Made by a program: the position numbers and the translations under genes
Notes under the pieces: model-generated
Told to the model about the DNA's origin: nothing
Database searches by the model: none
Seen by the model: only the letters and a program-made list of their open reading frames with translations
Part shown: in pieces, positions 1 to 8,788 of the stretch
Layout: every line of letters starts with the position of its first letter
How positions within the stretch are numbered: position 1 is the stretch's first letter
Assembly (NCBI RefSeq): GCF_013141695.1
Contig: NZ_WHNY01000082.1
Span: 150,610-214,609 of the forward strand
Direction: 5' to 3'
Length of the DNA stretch: 64,000 nt
Source: Paenibacillus plantarum
GTDB taxonomy: Bacteria; Bacillota; Bacilli; Paenibacillales; NBRC-103111

Positions 1-1
1 A

Positions 2-106
2 GTCAATGGTCATCTGGCACTTGATAAACTTCAAAATTCACAAATACTCTCGACGATTAGTGATATAAGCATTTTTATCAATCGAATTCAAAATTTAGTT
101 TCGTAA
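2..106 (+). CDS. C-terminal end of an unidentified protein (partial)
   Basis: An open frame enters from the left edge and ends at a TAA at 104-106, giving 34 residues of a C-terminus. The visible piece (ending NRIQNLVS) is too short to assign to a family. The intrinsic terminator two bases after the stop supports a genuine gene end. The rest of the gene lies outside the window. Confidence 0.5.
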   Translation, partial: VNGHLALDKLQNSQILSTISDISIFINRIQNLVS

Positions 107-108
107 GA

Positions 109-133
109 ACTTCACACTTGTGTGAAGTTTTTT
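109..133 (+). terminator. Intrinsic terminator of the left-edge gene
   Basis: Arms AACTTCACAC and GTGTGAAGTT form a ten-pair stem followed directly by a T tract. It lies just after the stop of the partial gene on the same strand. Confidence 0.8.
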
Positions 134-150
134 CTTTATGAATGAACGCA

Positions 151-173
151 ATAAAACCGGCCTCTCGGCCGGT
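151..173 (-). terminator. Intrinsic terminator after the first AHSA1 gene
   Basis: A GC-rich hairpin (ACCGGCC, loop, GGCCGGT) is followed on the minus strand by TTTTAT. It lies downstream of the SRPBCC gene that ends at 222. Confidence 0.75.
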
Positions 174-221
174 CTGTGTCATCGTTGAATGCAATTTATG
201 GCGTAACATAATGCTAGTCTA

Positions 222-659
222 TTAATTTTCCAACTGCTTGCCCAGATTGTCCAACATGATTGCTGTCCCATGTTCGCGTTGTTCAGGTGTATCATGGCCA
301 TCTAGGAAGACGCCTTGTTCAGTGAATATCAACTTGGTCCCCGTACCTTCAGGCTTGAACTCGACAGTTGTCACAGAAATCGACATCCGCTTCTCCCCCA
401 TATCCAATGTGTAACTATAAACAATGCGCTCGTTCGGAACAATGTCTTGATACGTCGCATCGAAGGTGAATATGGGGCCACCTGGAGGACCTCCCTGACT
501 CATTTCCTTACCACCAACCCGGAAGTCAAATTCATCCGCTTTGGAAAACCACAACTCTTTCAGTTTGGGATCCTCCCAAGTAGCAAAAACACGTGTCGGC
601 GAGGCTTTATAGATGCGTTCGACGACGAAGGTGTTATGTATGGCAATTCGTTCGTTCAT
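222..659 (-). CDS. SRPBCC / AHSA1-domain protein
   Basis: A 145-residue protein of the START/Bet v1-like SRPBCC fold, AHSA1-like subfamily. Family hallmarks are the N-terminal strand with VVERIYKASPTRVFATW, the LKELWFS helix, and the C-terminal helix around AIMLDNLGKQLEN. Such proteins bind hydrophobic ligands in a deep cavity, and the ligand is generally unknown. The ATG at 659 has a GGGAG ribosome site. The gene starts 5 nt after the MerR stop, so the two are probably co-transcribed. It may be the effector or target of that regulator. Function is inferred from family only. Confidence 0.85.
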   Translation of the reverse strand: MNERIAIHNTFVVERIYKASPTRVFATWEDPKLKELWFSKADEFDFRVGGKEMSQGGPPGGPIFTFDATYQDIVPNERIVYSYTLDMGEKRMSISVTTVEFKPEGTGTKLIFTEQGVFLDGHDTPEQREHGTAIMLDNLGKQLEN

Positions 660-664
660 GCTTG

Positions 665-1162
665 TCAGCTCCCTTGTTTTGATTCATCGGATTTTCCGTC
701 TAAGAGTTCGCCTAGCAGATCTAGGCGGCGTTCCCACGACAACCGACGCTCAATGATCACTTTTTCATGACTCTTCTTCATGGTTTCCAGTAATTTGGTA
801 AAAGCATCTACCGTCACAGGTTCTTTCAACGACATGAGATTGGATACGTACTCCAGTTCGAGCAACAGATTCTGTTCCATCCGAATATTTTCTTTCAGTC
901 GGGCGATTTGTAGCGAAACAATCTCCAGCGGACTGAATTGCTCGCCTGTTAGCACGGACTTAACCTCATCTAATGATAATCCGAGCTCTTTTAACGATAA
1001 AATTTGCTGCAGCCGCGACAGATCAGCCTCATTGTACAATCGATGTCCCGATTCGGAATGTGCCGAAGGCGAGAACAAACTAATCTGATCGTAAAATCGC
1101 AATGTTCGTATCGTGAGTCCTGTTAGTTTCGCAAGCTCTCCCACTTTCCAAAGCTGCTTCAT
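665..1162 (-). CDS. MerR-family transcriptional regulator
   Basis: The N-terminal winged helix matches MerR proteins: WKVGELAKLTGLTIRTLRFYD, then GHRLYNEADLSRLQQI. It is followed by a coiled-coil dimerisation helix (about residues 75-115) and a short C-terminal helical effector region. I place the start at the ATG at 1162, because AAGGAG lies 6 nt upstream; an in-frame ATG at 1168 touches the ribosome site and is less likely. The promoter upstream has the 19-bp spacer and central dyad typical of MerR control, so the protein probably regulates itself and the downstream AHSA1 gene. The inducer is unknown. Confidence 0.88.
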   Translation of the reverse strand: MKQLWKVGELAKLTGLTIRTLRFYDQISLFSPSAHSESGHRLYNEADLSRLQQILSLKELGLSLDEVKSVLTGEQFSPLEIVSLQIARLKENIRMEQNLLLELEYVSNLMSLKEPVTVDAFTKLLETMKKSHEKVIIERRLSWERRLDLLGELLDGKSDESKQGS

Positions 1163-1205
1163 AATCATCTCCTTTAGGCTGTGCTAGCTCTTTACCGGTA
1201 ACTAT

Positions 1206-1236
1206 ACTATAAAACATGACGTAACGTCATGTTCAA
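1206..1236 (-). promoter_or_regulatory. MerR-type promoter with 19-bp spacer and palindromic operator
   Basis: Read on the minus strand: -35 TTGAAC (1236-1231), a 19-nt spacer containing the perfect dyad ATGACGTTACGTCAT, and -10 TATAGT (1211-1206). A spacer of 19 rather than 17 nt with the operator inside it is the classic MerR arrangement, in which the bound regulator untwists the promoter. It lies 44 nt upstream of the merR start. Confidence 0.8.
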
Positions 1237-1265
1237 GTGTTATAGACATTTTTTTCACAACCACA

Positions 1266-1290
1266 AAGAAAAGGCCGCAAATTAGCGGCC
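1266..1290 (-). terminator. Intrinsic terminator after the second AHSA1 gene
   Basis: Hairpin GGCCGC / GCGGCC with an AT loop, followed on the minus strand by a TTTTCTTT tract. It is downstream of the SRPBCC gene ending at 1302. Confidence 0.75.
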
Positions 1291-1301
1291 TCACCCATTA
1301 A

Positions 1302-1820
1302 TTATGCATTTTTTTGAATGGACTCCAGATGTTCACCAAGTCTGTTCCAAGTATCCGTGATCCCTTCCATCATACCCATATCCAGCACCTGTTGTAGGCT
1401 TTCAGCTGATGCGTATTCTCCGCGGTTGATGAGCTTAGTACCTGTTTCTGTTTCGATGAAGGTCAATGTTACGCGCGTTGATGGCATATTTTCCGCTTCA
1501 TTGCCTTCCGCATCGGAGAAAAAGTCCACGTACACAATTTTCTCTGGTACAACGATCTCGCTGTAAACTGCCTTGCCCCATGATTCCATACCATAGTAAT
1601 CGCCTTGATTCTTGTCTTCACACTTCATGCAATAATGCCAAACCCCACCGACACGGAAATCAACATGACATACCGGAAGTGCCCAACCTCTCGGACCCCA
1701 CCAATGCTTCAGATGTTCTGCTTGTGTGAACGCCTGGAATACCAGCTCACGAGGGGCATTGAATTCACGCTCAAGAATTAGAACTTTGTCCTCTACCGTG
1801 GAAACCATTTGATTTGTCAT
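1302..1820 (-). CDS. SRPBCC / AHSA1-domain protein, ArsR-associated
   Basis: A 172-residue SRPBCC protein. Family features are the opening strand ILEREFNAPRELVFQAF, the helix LKHWWGP with the tryptophan pair usual in this branch, the RVGGVWHY turn and a long C-terminal helix ending in WNRLGEHLESI. The start ATG is preceded by AAGGAGG. The gene lies 53 nt downstream of an ArsR regulator on the same strand, a pairing that recurs widely in Firmicutes and suggests one two-gene unit. The ligand is unknown. It is only distantly similar to the AHSA1 protein at 222-659. Confidence 0.87.
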   Translation of the reverse strand: MTNQMVSTVEDKVLILEREFNAPRELVFQAFTQAEHLKHWWGPRGWALPVCHVDFRVGGVWHYCMKCEDKNQGDYYGMESWGKAVYSEIVVPEKIVYVDFFSDAEGNEAENMPSTRVTLTFIETETGTKLINRGEYASAESLQQVLDMGMMEGITDTWNRLGEHLESIQKNA

Positions 1821-1872
1821 TTTTAACTTCCTCCTTGAAATTTCTTTATTAGTTTAAAATAATCCCGATCAA

Positions 1873-2217
1873 TCAGTCTTGCTGTTCATTCTGCAAATTC
1901 TTGTCCTGAAGCTTCTGTAAATAGTCATCTAGTCGGTTATACCGCTCCTCCCAGATGACGCGGTAGTTCTCCAGCCAGTCGTTCAGCTCTCGAAATGGAT
2001 CAGGCAGCAGCTTGTAAATACGACGATTTGCATCCACCCTTACCTCGACGATGGCAGCCTCACTAAGTACACGCAAATGCTTGGATACTTGAGGCTGACG
2101 CAGTTGAAGCCGTTCCGCGATTTCACCTACAGTGAGTGGCCGTTCACGCAAAAGATCAACAATCCTCATGCGGTTAGGCTCTGCCAATGCACTCATGACG
2201 TTAGGATCCATGCTCAT
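1873..2217 (-). CDS. ArsR-family winged-helix repressor
   Basis: A compact winged-helix protein: SALAEPNRMRIVDLLRERPLTV, then the recognition helix QPQVSKHLRVLSEA and a wing (VRVDANRRIYKL). No CxC metal-binding motif is seen in the recognition helix, so it is probably not a metal sensor. It resembles regulators paired with SRPBCC genes. The reading frame is open to 2298, but AGAGGA lies 7 nt before the ATG at 2217, so I use that start. Probably autoregulatory and controlling the AHSA1 gene downstream. Confidence 0.85.
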   Translation of the reverse strand: MSMDPNVMSALAEPNRMRIVDLLRERPLTVGEIAERLQLRQPQVSKHLRVLSEAAIVEVRVDANRRIYKLLPDPFRELNDWLENYRVIWEERYNRLDDYLQKLQDKNLQNEQQD

Positions 2218-2331
2218 CATCCGTCCTCTTGCTGTAAATACATGCGTTTCTTGTTCGTGTGTAACAGTTATTGTCTTCCTGAATTCAATATACCACATGA
2301 GGAATATTCTCGCAAGTGAATATTGAAATTT

Positions 2332-2361
2332 AATGAAAAGCGCTAACCCGAAGGTCAGCGC
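2332..2361 (-). terminator. Intrinsic terminator after the UvrA-like gene
   Basis: Stem GCGCTGACC / GGTTAGCGC with a TTCG tetraloop, then TTTTCATT on the minus strand. It lies just beyond the stop at 2369. Confidence 0.8.
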
Positions 2362-2368
2362 ATATTAC

Positions 2369-5300
2369 TCACTTCAAGCTATGATACACAGCCATCATAT
2401 CTTGTTTGTTCAATTCACGAATACGATTGTAGATCGGTATATCTGCAACGGACTCTGTCACTTTACTTGCATCAACAACATCACTTACTTTGCCAGTAAG
2501 CCATGTTTGCACGGTTATGCCCTCGACGACTTCTTTGCGTCCCTCATCATTGATGCCACTTACATAACAACTCACACAAGGTACCGACAATTTCTGTACG
2601 CCATCATGGAGACCATCTTCGGAAATGACTCGCTTACCGCCACAGAATGCGCATGGATGACTGGCTTTGATCTTATTAATTTGAGTAACAATCTTATTAT
2701 AACCAAAGGCTTCATAGACATAAGTCAGTTTTTTATATTTTCCATTGGTGAAATATTTATCAATGATGGTTTCTTTTGTTTCCGTAATATCGGCAAAATC
2801 ACAGATGGTTATCAAGTTTTTGGAGCTGATCGCATCAAGATTACCTTTAATCTTGTCCCAGAAAGGCACTGCATTTTGTAAAACCACTTCATATCCCACA
2901 AAGCTAGCAAGCTCCAGCTCGTACATTTTAAGCGCAACTTGCGTTTCTCTAGGCAGTAAAGAGACATCTTCTGAAAGTGCAAGGTCACCGCCAACAATGG
3001 ATTTTAACTTTTCTAATTCAGGCAAATTGCCTACGCTTTGTATAACCTGGTCCAGCGGCTGCTGAATAATTTCGCGAATATCCGCGCCATTAAATTTCAA
3101 TTTTTTATGATGATTTAATACGGTTCCATGACATACGGGGCAGGTAATCATTTCTCTAGAGGCTTTCATTGCCTCTTTAATCGTAAGATTTTTCGAAATA
3201 ACCATATAACGTCCAAGGATAAGATTAAAACCTTCCCATGTTCTCGATGCCTTACCCGCTTTATCATAAAATGACTTTTCCCAATATCCATACAGGAATG
3301 TATTCTTTTCGGCTTCTGTCATCTCATTATAGCTTTTACTTATATCTTGACCGAGTTCATTCTTGATCTCTTCGAAAAGGAAGTGCAGCTTCGCATGCTG
3401 ATAATATTTCAGGACATCCATCACTTCAGGTAATAATAAGCCATCCCAGAATGGTACTGTTTTATCTTGAATGAGAACATCTAAATCGAATCTTTCGATC
3501 ACACGACGACCCGAGCAGCATGGACAATGATTGTCTTGATAATAGAAATCAAAGCTTCTAGTATCTTTATTGGTCGGATGAGAAGCTACGATATGGTTGA
3601 TCAGCCCGCCGATTTCATAGAGAAAGCTATACTGACTATACAGGTGTCGTTCAAGATCAATCGCGATCACAGGGGCAATTTTGTCAGATTCGTATTCACC
3701 ATAGATTAAGCGAGCCATGGAAGATAGGCTTTTCAGGATACCACCTTTATAGATGTTTTCTGCCTGTTTAAAATAGTTAATCTGATTTTCTTGTAGGTAT
3801 TGAATACCTTGTTGCTGCTTCAGAACGGAAGAAATATGCAAAGAGGCTGCATGATCTTCCCTATTTTTAAGACGATAGTATTCCTCATGTGGGACAACAT
3901 CAAGGTATCTAATCGGTTCTGGTAGTCTTTTGCCAAAATCAACGATAAAATCCGAACTTTCCATCATATAGGCGTTATGTTCGATCATCAGGATGGAGAC
4001 AGATTCATCTTCCAGAATGACCCTCACACTGTCGATGAATTGGTTTAATATATTTTGAGATAAACCTTTCGAAGGTTCGTCAAAAATAAACAGCGTATGT
4101 GGGTTTCTTGAATTCGCAAACAACTCCGATACTAAATGAACACATTGAAATTCACCTGTAGATAACGATTGTGTTTTTCTTTCTAATGTCAGATAGCCAA
4201 GTCCGAGTTTATTCAATAAGCTCAATCGTTTGCGAGCGATATCTTCGTTTGGCAGTTCTTCAATAATATCTTCGATCGAACGTTGGAAAATATCATCCTC
4301 TGTCTCTTCGTTATATTTGGTGAGTTTCTTCTTGATATCAAGGAACGTAGCAACGGTTGACCGGCTCGTGATCGATTGGTTGCGATCTTGCCCGACCATA
4401 ACCAGTTTATCTTTGGGATAACGTTTCTGAAAATCTTTGGACATGCACTCATGCACAAGTGTTGATTTCCCGCAACCTGACTCGCCAGTAAAAGTGACTA
4501 ATCTGTTCTTAGGAATTTGAATTTCGGCCATTTGAATATTCCGACAGTGCAGGTCCTGAAACTGATAATAATCAGTTGGCACTGCCTGATTTTGTTCCCA
4601 TAGGATTGGTTTTGGACGAGGTGATTCTTCGACGATTTTCCCGCCATATTTCCCACTACCCGGTCCAAAGAACAATTGCTCATCTGTTGTATCTAGCACC
4701 GTATCAGAATGATCAATGAGCCAAATTTGATTCTTATAACCTAATTGCTTAATTTGCTCTAAAATTTTCAAAAGCGTTTCATGGTCAAGACCAACGGAGA
4801 TTTCATCAATAATAATGACGGTATTTTCACTGGTAGCCATGAATTCAGCCAAATAATGACGTGTTAATTCACCGCCTGATAATGTCCCCATAATGCGATT
4901 TAATGTTAAGTATCCGATATTCATATTGATCAAATTTTGGAGAATATGTTGTTTTGCTTCACTAATATGTAGTTCCTCGGCTAGAGAAAGGATGGTTTCG
5001 ATGCTTAAGCTATTGATATCAGAGATGCTATGTGGTTGATTCCTTAACTCTAATTTATGTTGCTCAACTTCTGAGCTGTAGCGCTTCCCCTTACACCTGG
5101 AACACTCCACATTTTGTGTTGTGCTGCGCCCTTTGCAATCCGGGCACCACCCTAAAGGGTTATTAAAGGAAAAAACTTCTGGAGATAGATTGAATTGTTC
5201 GGCCATACGATCGCGAATCTCTTTGAAAACGCCCGTATGTGTGCCAATGGTTGAACGAGGATTGGATGAAATCGATGATTTTCCGAGAAAAAGGACTAAT

Positions 5301-5536
5301 GGCATGTCCTCCATCTTGATGGCGCTGAAATTCGTTTCCATAATCTCTGGAAATAAATACTGATATTCAGCTTTCGGCAATAAGGAAACGAGACGTTTCT
5401 TGGATTCTTCCCCGATGGTCTGACAGAAAGTTGTTTTACCCGATCCAGATAAACCAGCAATTCCTAATGATTTGTCTACGGGTATTGTTGCATCTAATTT
5501 GTTAATGTTGTTCGAAATTAATTGATTGATTTGCAT
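2369..5536 (-). CDS. UvrA-like ABC ATPase with rearranged zinc modules
   Basis: A protein of about 1,055 residues from the ATG at 5536 (AAAGGA upstream; the frame stays open to 5575). It carries two UvrA-type ATPase halves: Walker A at 28-36, signature LSGGE at 219-223, Walker B near 241-251; second Walker A at 351-359, signature LSTGE at 458-462, Walker B near 482-492. The first half contains the UvrA motif SNPRSTIGTHTGVFKEIR followed by a four-cysteine zinc site (C131, C134, C145, C148). Unlike repair UvrA (about 940 residues), some 500 residues follow the second ATPase half. They hold further CxxC-G modules (C671-C674, C799-C802, C962-C965-C987-C990). It may act in DNA damage or drug tolerance; this is inference. 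It is alone, with no uvrB nearby. Confidence 0.8.
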   Translation of the reverse strand: MQINQLISNNINKLDATIPVDKSLGIAGLSGSGKTTFCQTIGEESKKRLVSLLPKAEYQYLFPEIMETNFSAIKMEDMPLVLFLGKSSISSNPRSTIGTHTGVFKEIRDRMAEQFNLSPEVFSFNNPLGWCPDCKGRSTTQNVECSRCKGKRYSSEVEQHKLELRNQPHSISDINSLSIETILSLAEELHISEAKQHILQNLINMNIGYLTLNRIMGTLSGGELTRHYLAEFMATSENTVIIIDEISVGLDHETLLKILEQIKQLGYKNQIWLIDHSDTVLDTTDEQLFFGPGSGKYGGKIVEESPRPKPILWEQNQAVPTDYYQFQDLHCRNIQMAEIQIPKNRLVTFTGESGCGKSTLVHECMSKDFQKRYPKDKLVMVGQDRNQSITSRSTVATFLDIKKKLTKYNEETEDDIFQRSIEDIIEELPNEDIARKRLSLLNKLGLGYLTLERKTQSLSTGEFQCVHLVSELFANSRNPHTLFIFDEPSKGLSQNILNQFIDSVRVILEDESVSILMIEHNAYMMESSDFIVDFGKRLPEPIRYLDVVPHEEYYRLKNREDHAASLHISSVLKQQQGIQYLQENQINYFKQAENIYKGGILKSLSSMARLIYGEYESDKIAPVIAIDLERHLYSQYSFLYEIGGLINHIVASHPTNKDTRSFDFYYQDNHCPCCSGRRVIERFDLDVLIQDKTVPFWDGLLLPEVMDVLKYYQHAKLHFLFEEIKNELGQDISKSYNEMTEAEKNTFLYGYWEKSFYDKAGKASRTWEGFNLILGRYMVISKNLTIKEAMKASREMITCPVCHGTVLNHHKKLKFNGADIREIIQQPLDQVIQSVGNLPELEKLKSIVGGDLALSEDVSLLPRETQVALKMYELELASFVGYEVVLQNAVPFWDKIKGNLDAISSKNLITICDFADITETKETIIDKYFTNGKYKKLTYVYEAFGYNKIVTQINKIKASHPCAFCGGKRVISEDGLHDGVQKLSVPCVSCYVSGINDEGRKEVVEGITVQTWLTGKVSDVVDASKVTESVADIPIYNRIRELNKQDMMAVYHSLK

Positions 5537-5642
5537 GAGTACATCCTTTCTCTTGGTTATGCGTATTGCTTCCATATTAGCACATTCCCTGTATTGTGAT
5601 GCAACTACTGAGCTGTATCTGTCCGCGGCTCTCTATCCCAAA

Positions 5643-5670
5643 TAAAAAAATCCGCCATCATCAGCGGATT
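5643..5670 (-). terminator. Intrinsic terminator at the end of the DinB gene
   Basis: Stem AATCCGC / GCGGATT followed by a run of seven T on the minus strand. It overlaps the last codons of the DinB gene. Confidence 0.75.
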
Positions 5671-6188
5671 ACTCTTTTCTTGATCAAATTAATCTGACCT
5701 CTATGATTGATTTCATCTTCGAACACATGAAACCACATAAAATAATGATTCGCTTGTTTCTTATACCAGAACTCTTCTTCTTGGTATAACCAATCGTCAT
5801 CCACCGTTTTAAATAATTCGAATGTGCGATTTCTGACTTCATTTAGCTTATCTACATAATAGGCCAACTCATTTCCTTTAATCTTTTCCCGCCCTTCTGC
5901 ACCTAGATTCACAGCGGGTCCCCAGATGGCCATATCTTCATCATTCAATTCTCTTTTTTCAAAGGTTTCCAATTGATAGGCGTATTCGACCGCCGCGAAA
6001 TGCAGTAACAAAGCACCAATTGAATTACTTTCCTCATCTAAAAGAAAATCCAATTCCTGTACGGTTAAATTTTTGACGGATTGTAGTGTCGTATGTCTGG
6101 CATAGTTCATCATTGACAATAAGCGGCTAATCTGCGGCGTATAACCAGGTATGTCCGTAATGAGATAAATCTGATTCAAATTTAACAT
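5661..6188 (-). CDS. DinB-superfamily protein
   Basis: A 175-residue four-helix-bundle protein of the DinB/YfiT-like superfamily. The N-terminal helix (SRLLSMMNYARHTTLQSVKN), the conserved HFAAVEYAYQ and the C-terminal HVFEDEINHRGQIN supply the usual three metal-ligand histidines. Members are putative metal-dependent transferases or hydrolases, some acting on low-molecular-weight thiols such as bacillithiol; the reaction here is unknown. The start ATG has AGGAGG upstream. It follows the metallo-beta-lactamase gene by 16 nt and is probably in the same operon. Confidence 0.82.
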   Translation of the reverse strand: MLNLNQIYLITDIPGYTPQISRLLSMMNYARHTTLQSVKNLTVQELDFLLDEESNSIGALLLHFAAVEYAYQLETFEKRELNDEDMAIWGPAVNLGAEGREKIKGNELAYYVDKLNEVRNRTFELFKTVDDDWLYQEEEFWYKKQANHYFMWFHVFEDEINHRGQINLIKKRVIR

Positions 6189-6204
6189 GCGTTTCCTCCT
6201 AATT

Positions 6205-6939
6205 TTATAAGACGACTTGTAAGCCGAGATCAGCTAAAACAACTTCACCTTTATACATCAAAGCTGCTTCTTCTCTCAGTACCTGAATATCTCCGAAGTG
6301 AGGCAAGTGGGTTAAAAGTAATTTCTTTACGCCAGCCTTCGTTGCAAGTTCCCCTGCTTCAACTGCATTCATATGACCATACTTAGCAGCATCAAAATTG
6401 GCATAGAATGAAGCTTCTGTGATAAGTAGATCCGCATCTTTCAAGTATGGGACTAATGTTTCATCGTAACGTGTGTCGGCCGTATACACCAAACTTTTCC
6501 CCTTATAGGAAATTTTCACGCCTAAGCAATATACATCATGATCCGTTCGAAAGAAAGTCAATGTTAAGCCATCGTCGAATGTTACGATCGTATCTTGGTT
6601 AATTTCTTGTTCAATTGTTCCTTTCATTACAGGAATTGTCCATTTGTCGTTTGAATCCTTAGCAACGAATAAACGCAAGGGTGTATCACGTTGTTTTAAA
6701 TCCATATCAATTAAACAAGCATACTGAAGAGAACCTAAGTCTGCCATGTGATCGAAATGATTATGTGAAACAAATACAGCTGTTAATTCATGAAGTCCCA
6801 TGTAATTCTGTAAGACGGACAATACACCGCTGCCACAATCGAGCAAGATTTTATGATTACCTATTTCTAAAAGAAAGCCTGCAGTTGCTTCTCCACGCTT
6901 CGGATAAGCGCCCCATCTACCAATAACTCTAATTTTCAT
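6205..6939 (-). CDS. Metallo-beta-lactamase-fold hydrolase (YhfI-like)
   Basis: A 244-residue MBL-fold protein. The zinc motif HNHFDH is at residues 59-64, preceded by LLDCGSG (about 33-39). Further ligands are in VYTADTRYDE, ITEASF, GHMNAVEAGELA and LLTHLPHF. Length and motifs resemble B. subtilis YhfI and the RNase Z-related branch. The substrate is unknown. I choose the ATG at 6939 because GGAGG lies 8 nt upstream; the frame extends five codons further. It is the first gene of a two-gene unit with the DinB gene. Confidence 0.85.
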   Translation of the reverse strand: MKIRVIGRWGAYPKRGEATAGFLLEIGNHKILLDCGSGVLSVLQNYMGLHELTAVFVSHNHFDHMADLGSLQYACLIDMDLKQRDTPLRLFVAKDSNDKWTIPVMKGTIEQEINQDTIVTFDDGLTLTFFRTDHDVYCLGVKISYKGKSLVYTADTRYDETLVPYLKDADLLITEASFYANFDAAKYGHMNAVEAGELATKAGVKKLLLTHLPHFGDIQVLREEAALMYKGEVVLADLGLQVVL

Positions 6940-7147
6940 TGGTGATTCCTCCACTTTTTCATTACTGTTAACCCATGAAAAAGGATCTGCTTAATGTAGC
7001 AACTCCTTTAACACTCAACTTGTTCGATAGGAAGAACTGTTTTTCCTGCATAGCTAGTAATCACCTAATTTCACTGCAGAACTTCGAGCGGGATTTAAGT
7101 CGCTACGCTAATTCACCTTTTCCATAATATGCATAATCCGATATCGA

Positions 7148-8788
7148 TTGCGGGAAGATACTAATGATAGCCTGTATAATCCCCTGCTCATCGTGAAGCA
7201 AATGTTGTTAAGGAGATGGAATGACATATCTACTGCACCTAACTCAAATTCTAACCTTACATCTCCTGAACATGCACAAAATGAAGCAATTAGTAAATCT
7301 CTAGAAACAAATGAACGCCTCATCCGACATATATTTAAAAATTGTTATGATATTGTGTTTCGTCATGTGCAAATCTTCGGGAAAGTCCCTGTTTTATGCG
7401 TATATTTGGATGGTTTGGTAGATACCAAATCGTTGGATAGCAATTTGCTAAAACCATGGATGCTAGAAAATCTGCCACCAGAATTAGAGGAATTGAATCC
7501 AGTAGATTGGATACTCGAACAACAGTTGGTTTCCATCGCCAAAACAAAGACAACAATGACAATGGACGATATTGTTCAAGGTATCTTATCCGCGAGTGTA
7601 GTCATTCTGTCAGATGGACAAGACAAAGCTGTTATTGCTGAGTTGGCAGGTTTTGAGAAGAGAGCGATTGAGGAGCCCACAGGGGAGACTACCCTCCGGG
7701 GGCCTAGAGAAGGCTTTACAGAAACTATTTCTGTGAACACAAGCCTTCTTCGAAGAAAAATTCATAGCACCAAGCTAAAAATGGAGTCCTTGACGGTTGG
7801 CAATCTTTCCAAAACCACGATTGTCATTGCTTACATTGAAGGTATCGCACTGGAATCAATTATTGAAGAGGTTCGTAACCGAATCGCTCAAATTGATATT
7901 GATACCGTCCTTGGTGGGAATTTTATTGAGGAGTTTATTGAAGACCACCCTTTCACCTTATTCCCACAAGTGCAGAATACCGAACGCCCAGATATTGTAG
8001 CCGCCTGTCTAGCAGAAAGAAAAGTTGCAATTTTCATTGATGGCTCGCCTTTTGTACTGATTGTTCCCTGTACCTTATGGAATGCCTTTCAGTCCGCCGA
8101 TGATTATTACGAGCGATTTATTTACGCTACTCTCATCCGTTGGTTACGCATGTTGTTGATTATAACATCCATGTTCTTACCTTCTATTTATGTAGCCATC
8201 ACAACGTTTCATCCACAATTGTTACCTACTAACTTCTTACTCAGTATCACTTCTGCTCGTGAAGGGGTGCCCTTTCCTGCTGTCATTGAAGCTTTGTTGA
8301 TGGAATTATTATTTGAGGGATTACGCGAAGCTGGTATTCGAATGCCGAGGCCGGTTGGTTCAGCAGTTAGTATCGTTGGAGCGCTAGTTATTGGTCAAGC
8401 CGCCGTTCAGGCAGGGATTGTTTCAGCTCCGATGGTCATTGTTGTTTCGCTGACGGGGATTGCCTCTCTAATTACCCCAAGATACAGTATGGGAATGCCA
8501 TTTCGAGTGCTGCGCTTTCCTATGCTCATTTCCTCAGGGATCCTAGGACTATACGGCGTTACCATGGCGTCTGTCTTCCTGCTTATTCATCTTACAAATC
8601 TGGAGTCATTCGGCATCCCTTACTTAAGCCCGATAGCTCCTTTAACGAAGAGTGAATTAATAGATGTTTTGATCCGCGCACCAAGATGGCGCATGAATAC
8701 ATTACCCATGTCCAATTCAACGACAACTAAATTGCGATTTCGCAAAGGTCAACGAAGAAACGGGAACCAAGGAGATGAAGTGAAATGA
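7148..8788 (+). CDS. Spore germination receptor subunit A (GerA family)
   Basis: A GerXA-type subunit of a nutrient germinant receptor in the inner spore membrane. It has a soluble N-terminal region (to about residue 290), then hydrophobic segments with family motifs such as SITSAREGVPFPAVIEALLMELLFEGLREAGIRMPRP. The start is uncertain: the frame opens with TTG at 7148, an in-frame ATG at 7202 has no good ribosome site, and the first conserved block begins near residue 40. It is followed by C and B subunits with 4-nt overlaps, so the three are translated together. Expression is expected in the forespore; no sigma-G promoter was confidently seen. Confidence 0.9.
   Translation: MREDTNDSLYNPLLIVKQMLLRRWNDISTAPNSNSNLTSPEHAQNEAISKSLETNERLIRHIFKNCYDIVFRHVQIFGKVPVLCVYLDGLVDTKSLDSNLLKPWMLENLPPELEELNPVDWILEQQLVSIAKTKTTMTMDDIVQGILSASVVILSDGQDKAVIAELAGFEKRAIEEPTGETTLRGPREGFTETISVNTSLLRRKIHSTKLKMESLTVGNLSKTTIVIAYIEGIALESIIEEVRNRIAQIDIDTVLGGNFIEEFIEDHPFTLFPQVQNTERPDIVAACLAERKVAIFIDGSPFVLIVPCTLWNAFQSADDYYERFIYATLIRWLRMLLIITSMFLPSIYVAITTFHPQLLPTNFLLSITSAREGVPFPAVIEALLMELLFEGLREAGIRMPRPVGSAVSIVGALVIGQAAVQAGIVSAPMVIVVSLTGIASLITPRYSMGMPFRVLRFPMLISSGILGLYGVTMASVFLLIHLTNLESFGIPYLSPIAPLTKSELIDVLIRAPRWRMNTLPMSNSTTTKLRFRKGQRRNGNQGDEVK

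Noticed and set aside
2333..2881. 182-codon plus-strand frame inside the UvrA-like gene
   Set aside because: Antisense to conserved coding sequence with zinc motifs; no plausible start signal.
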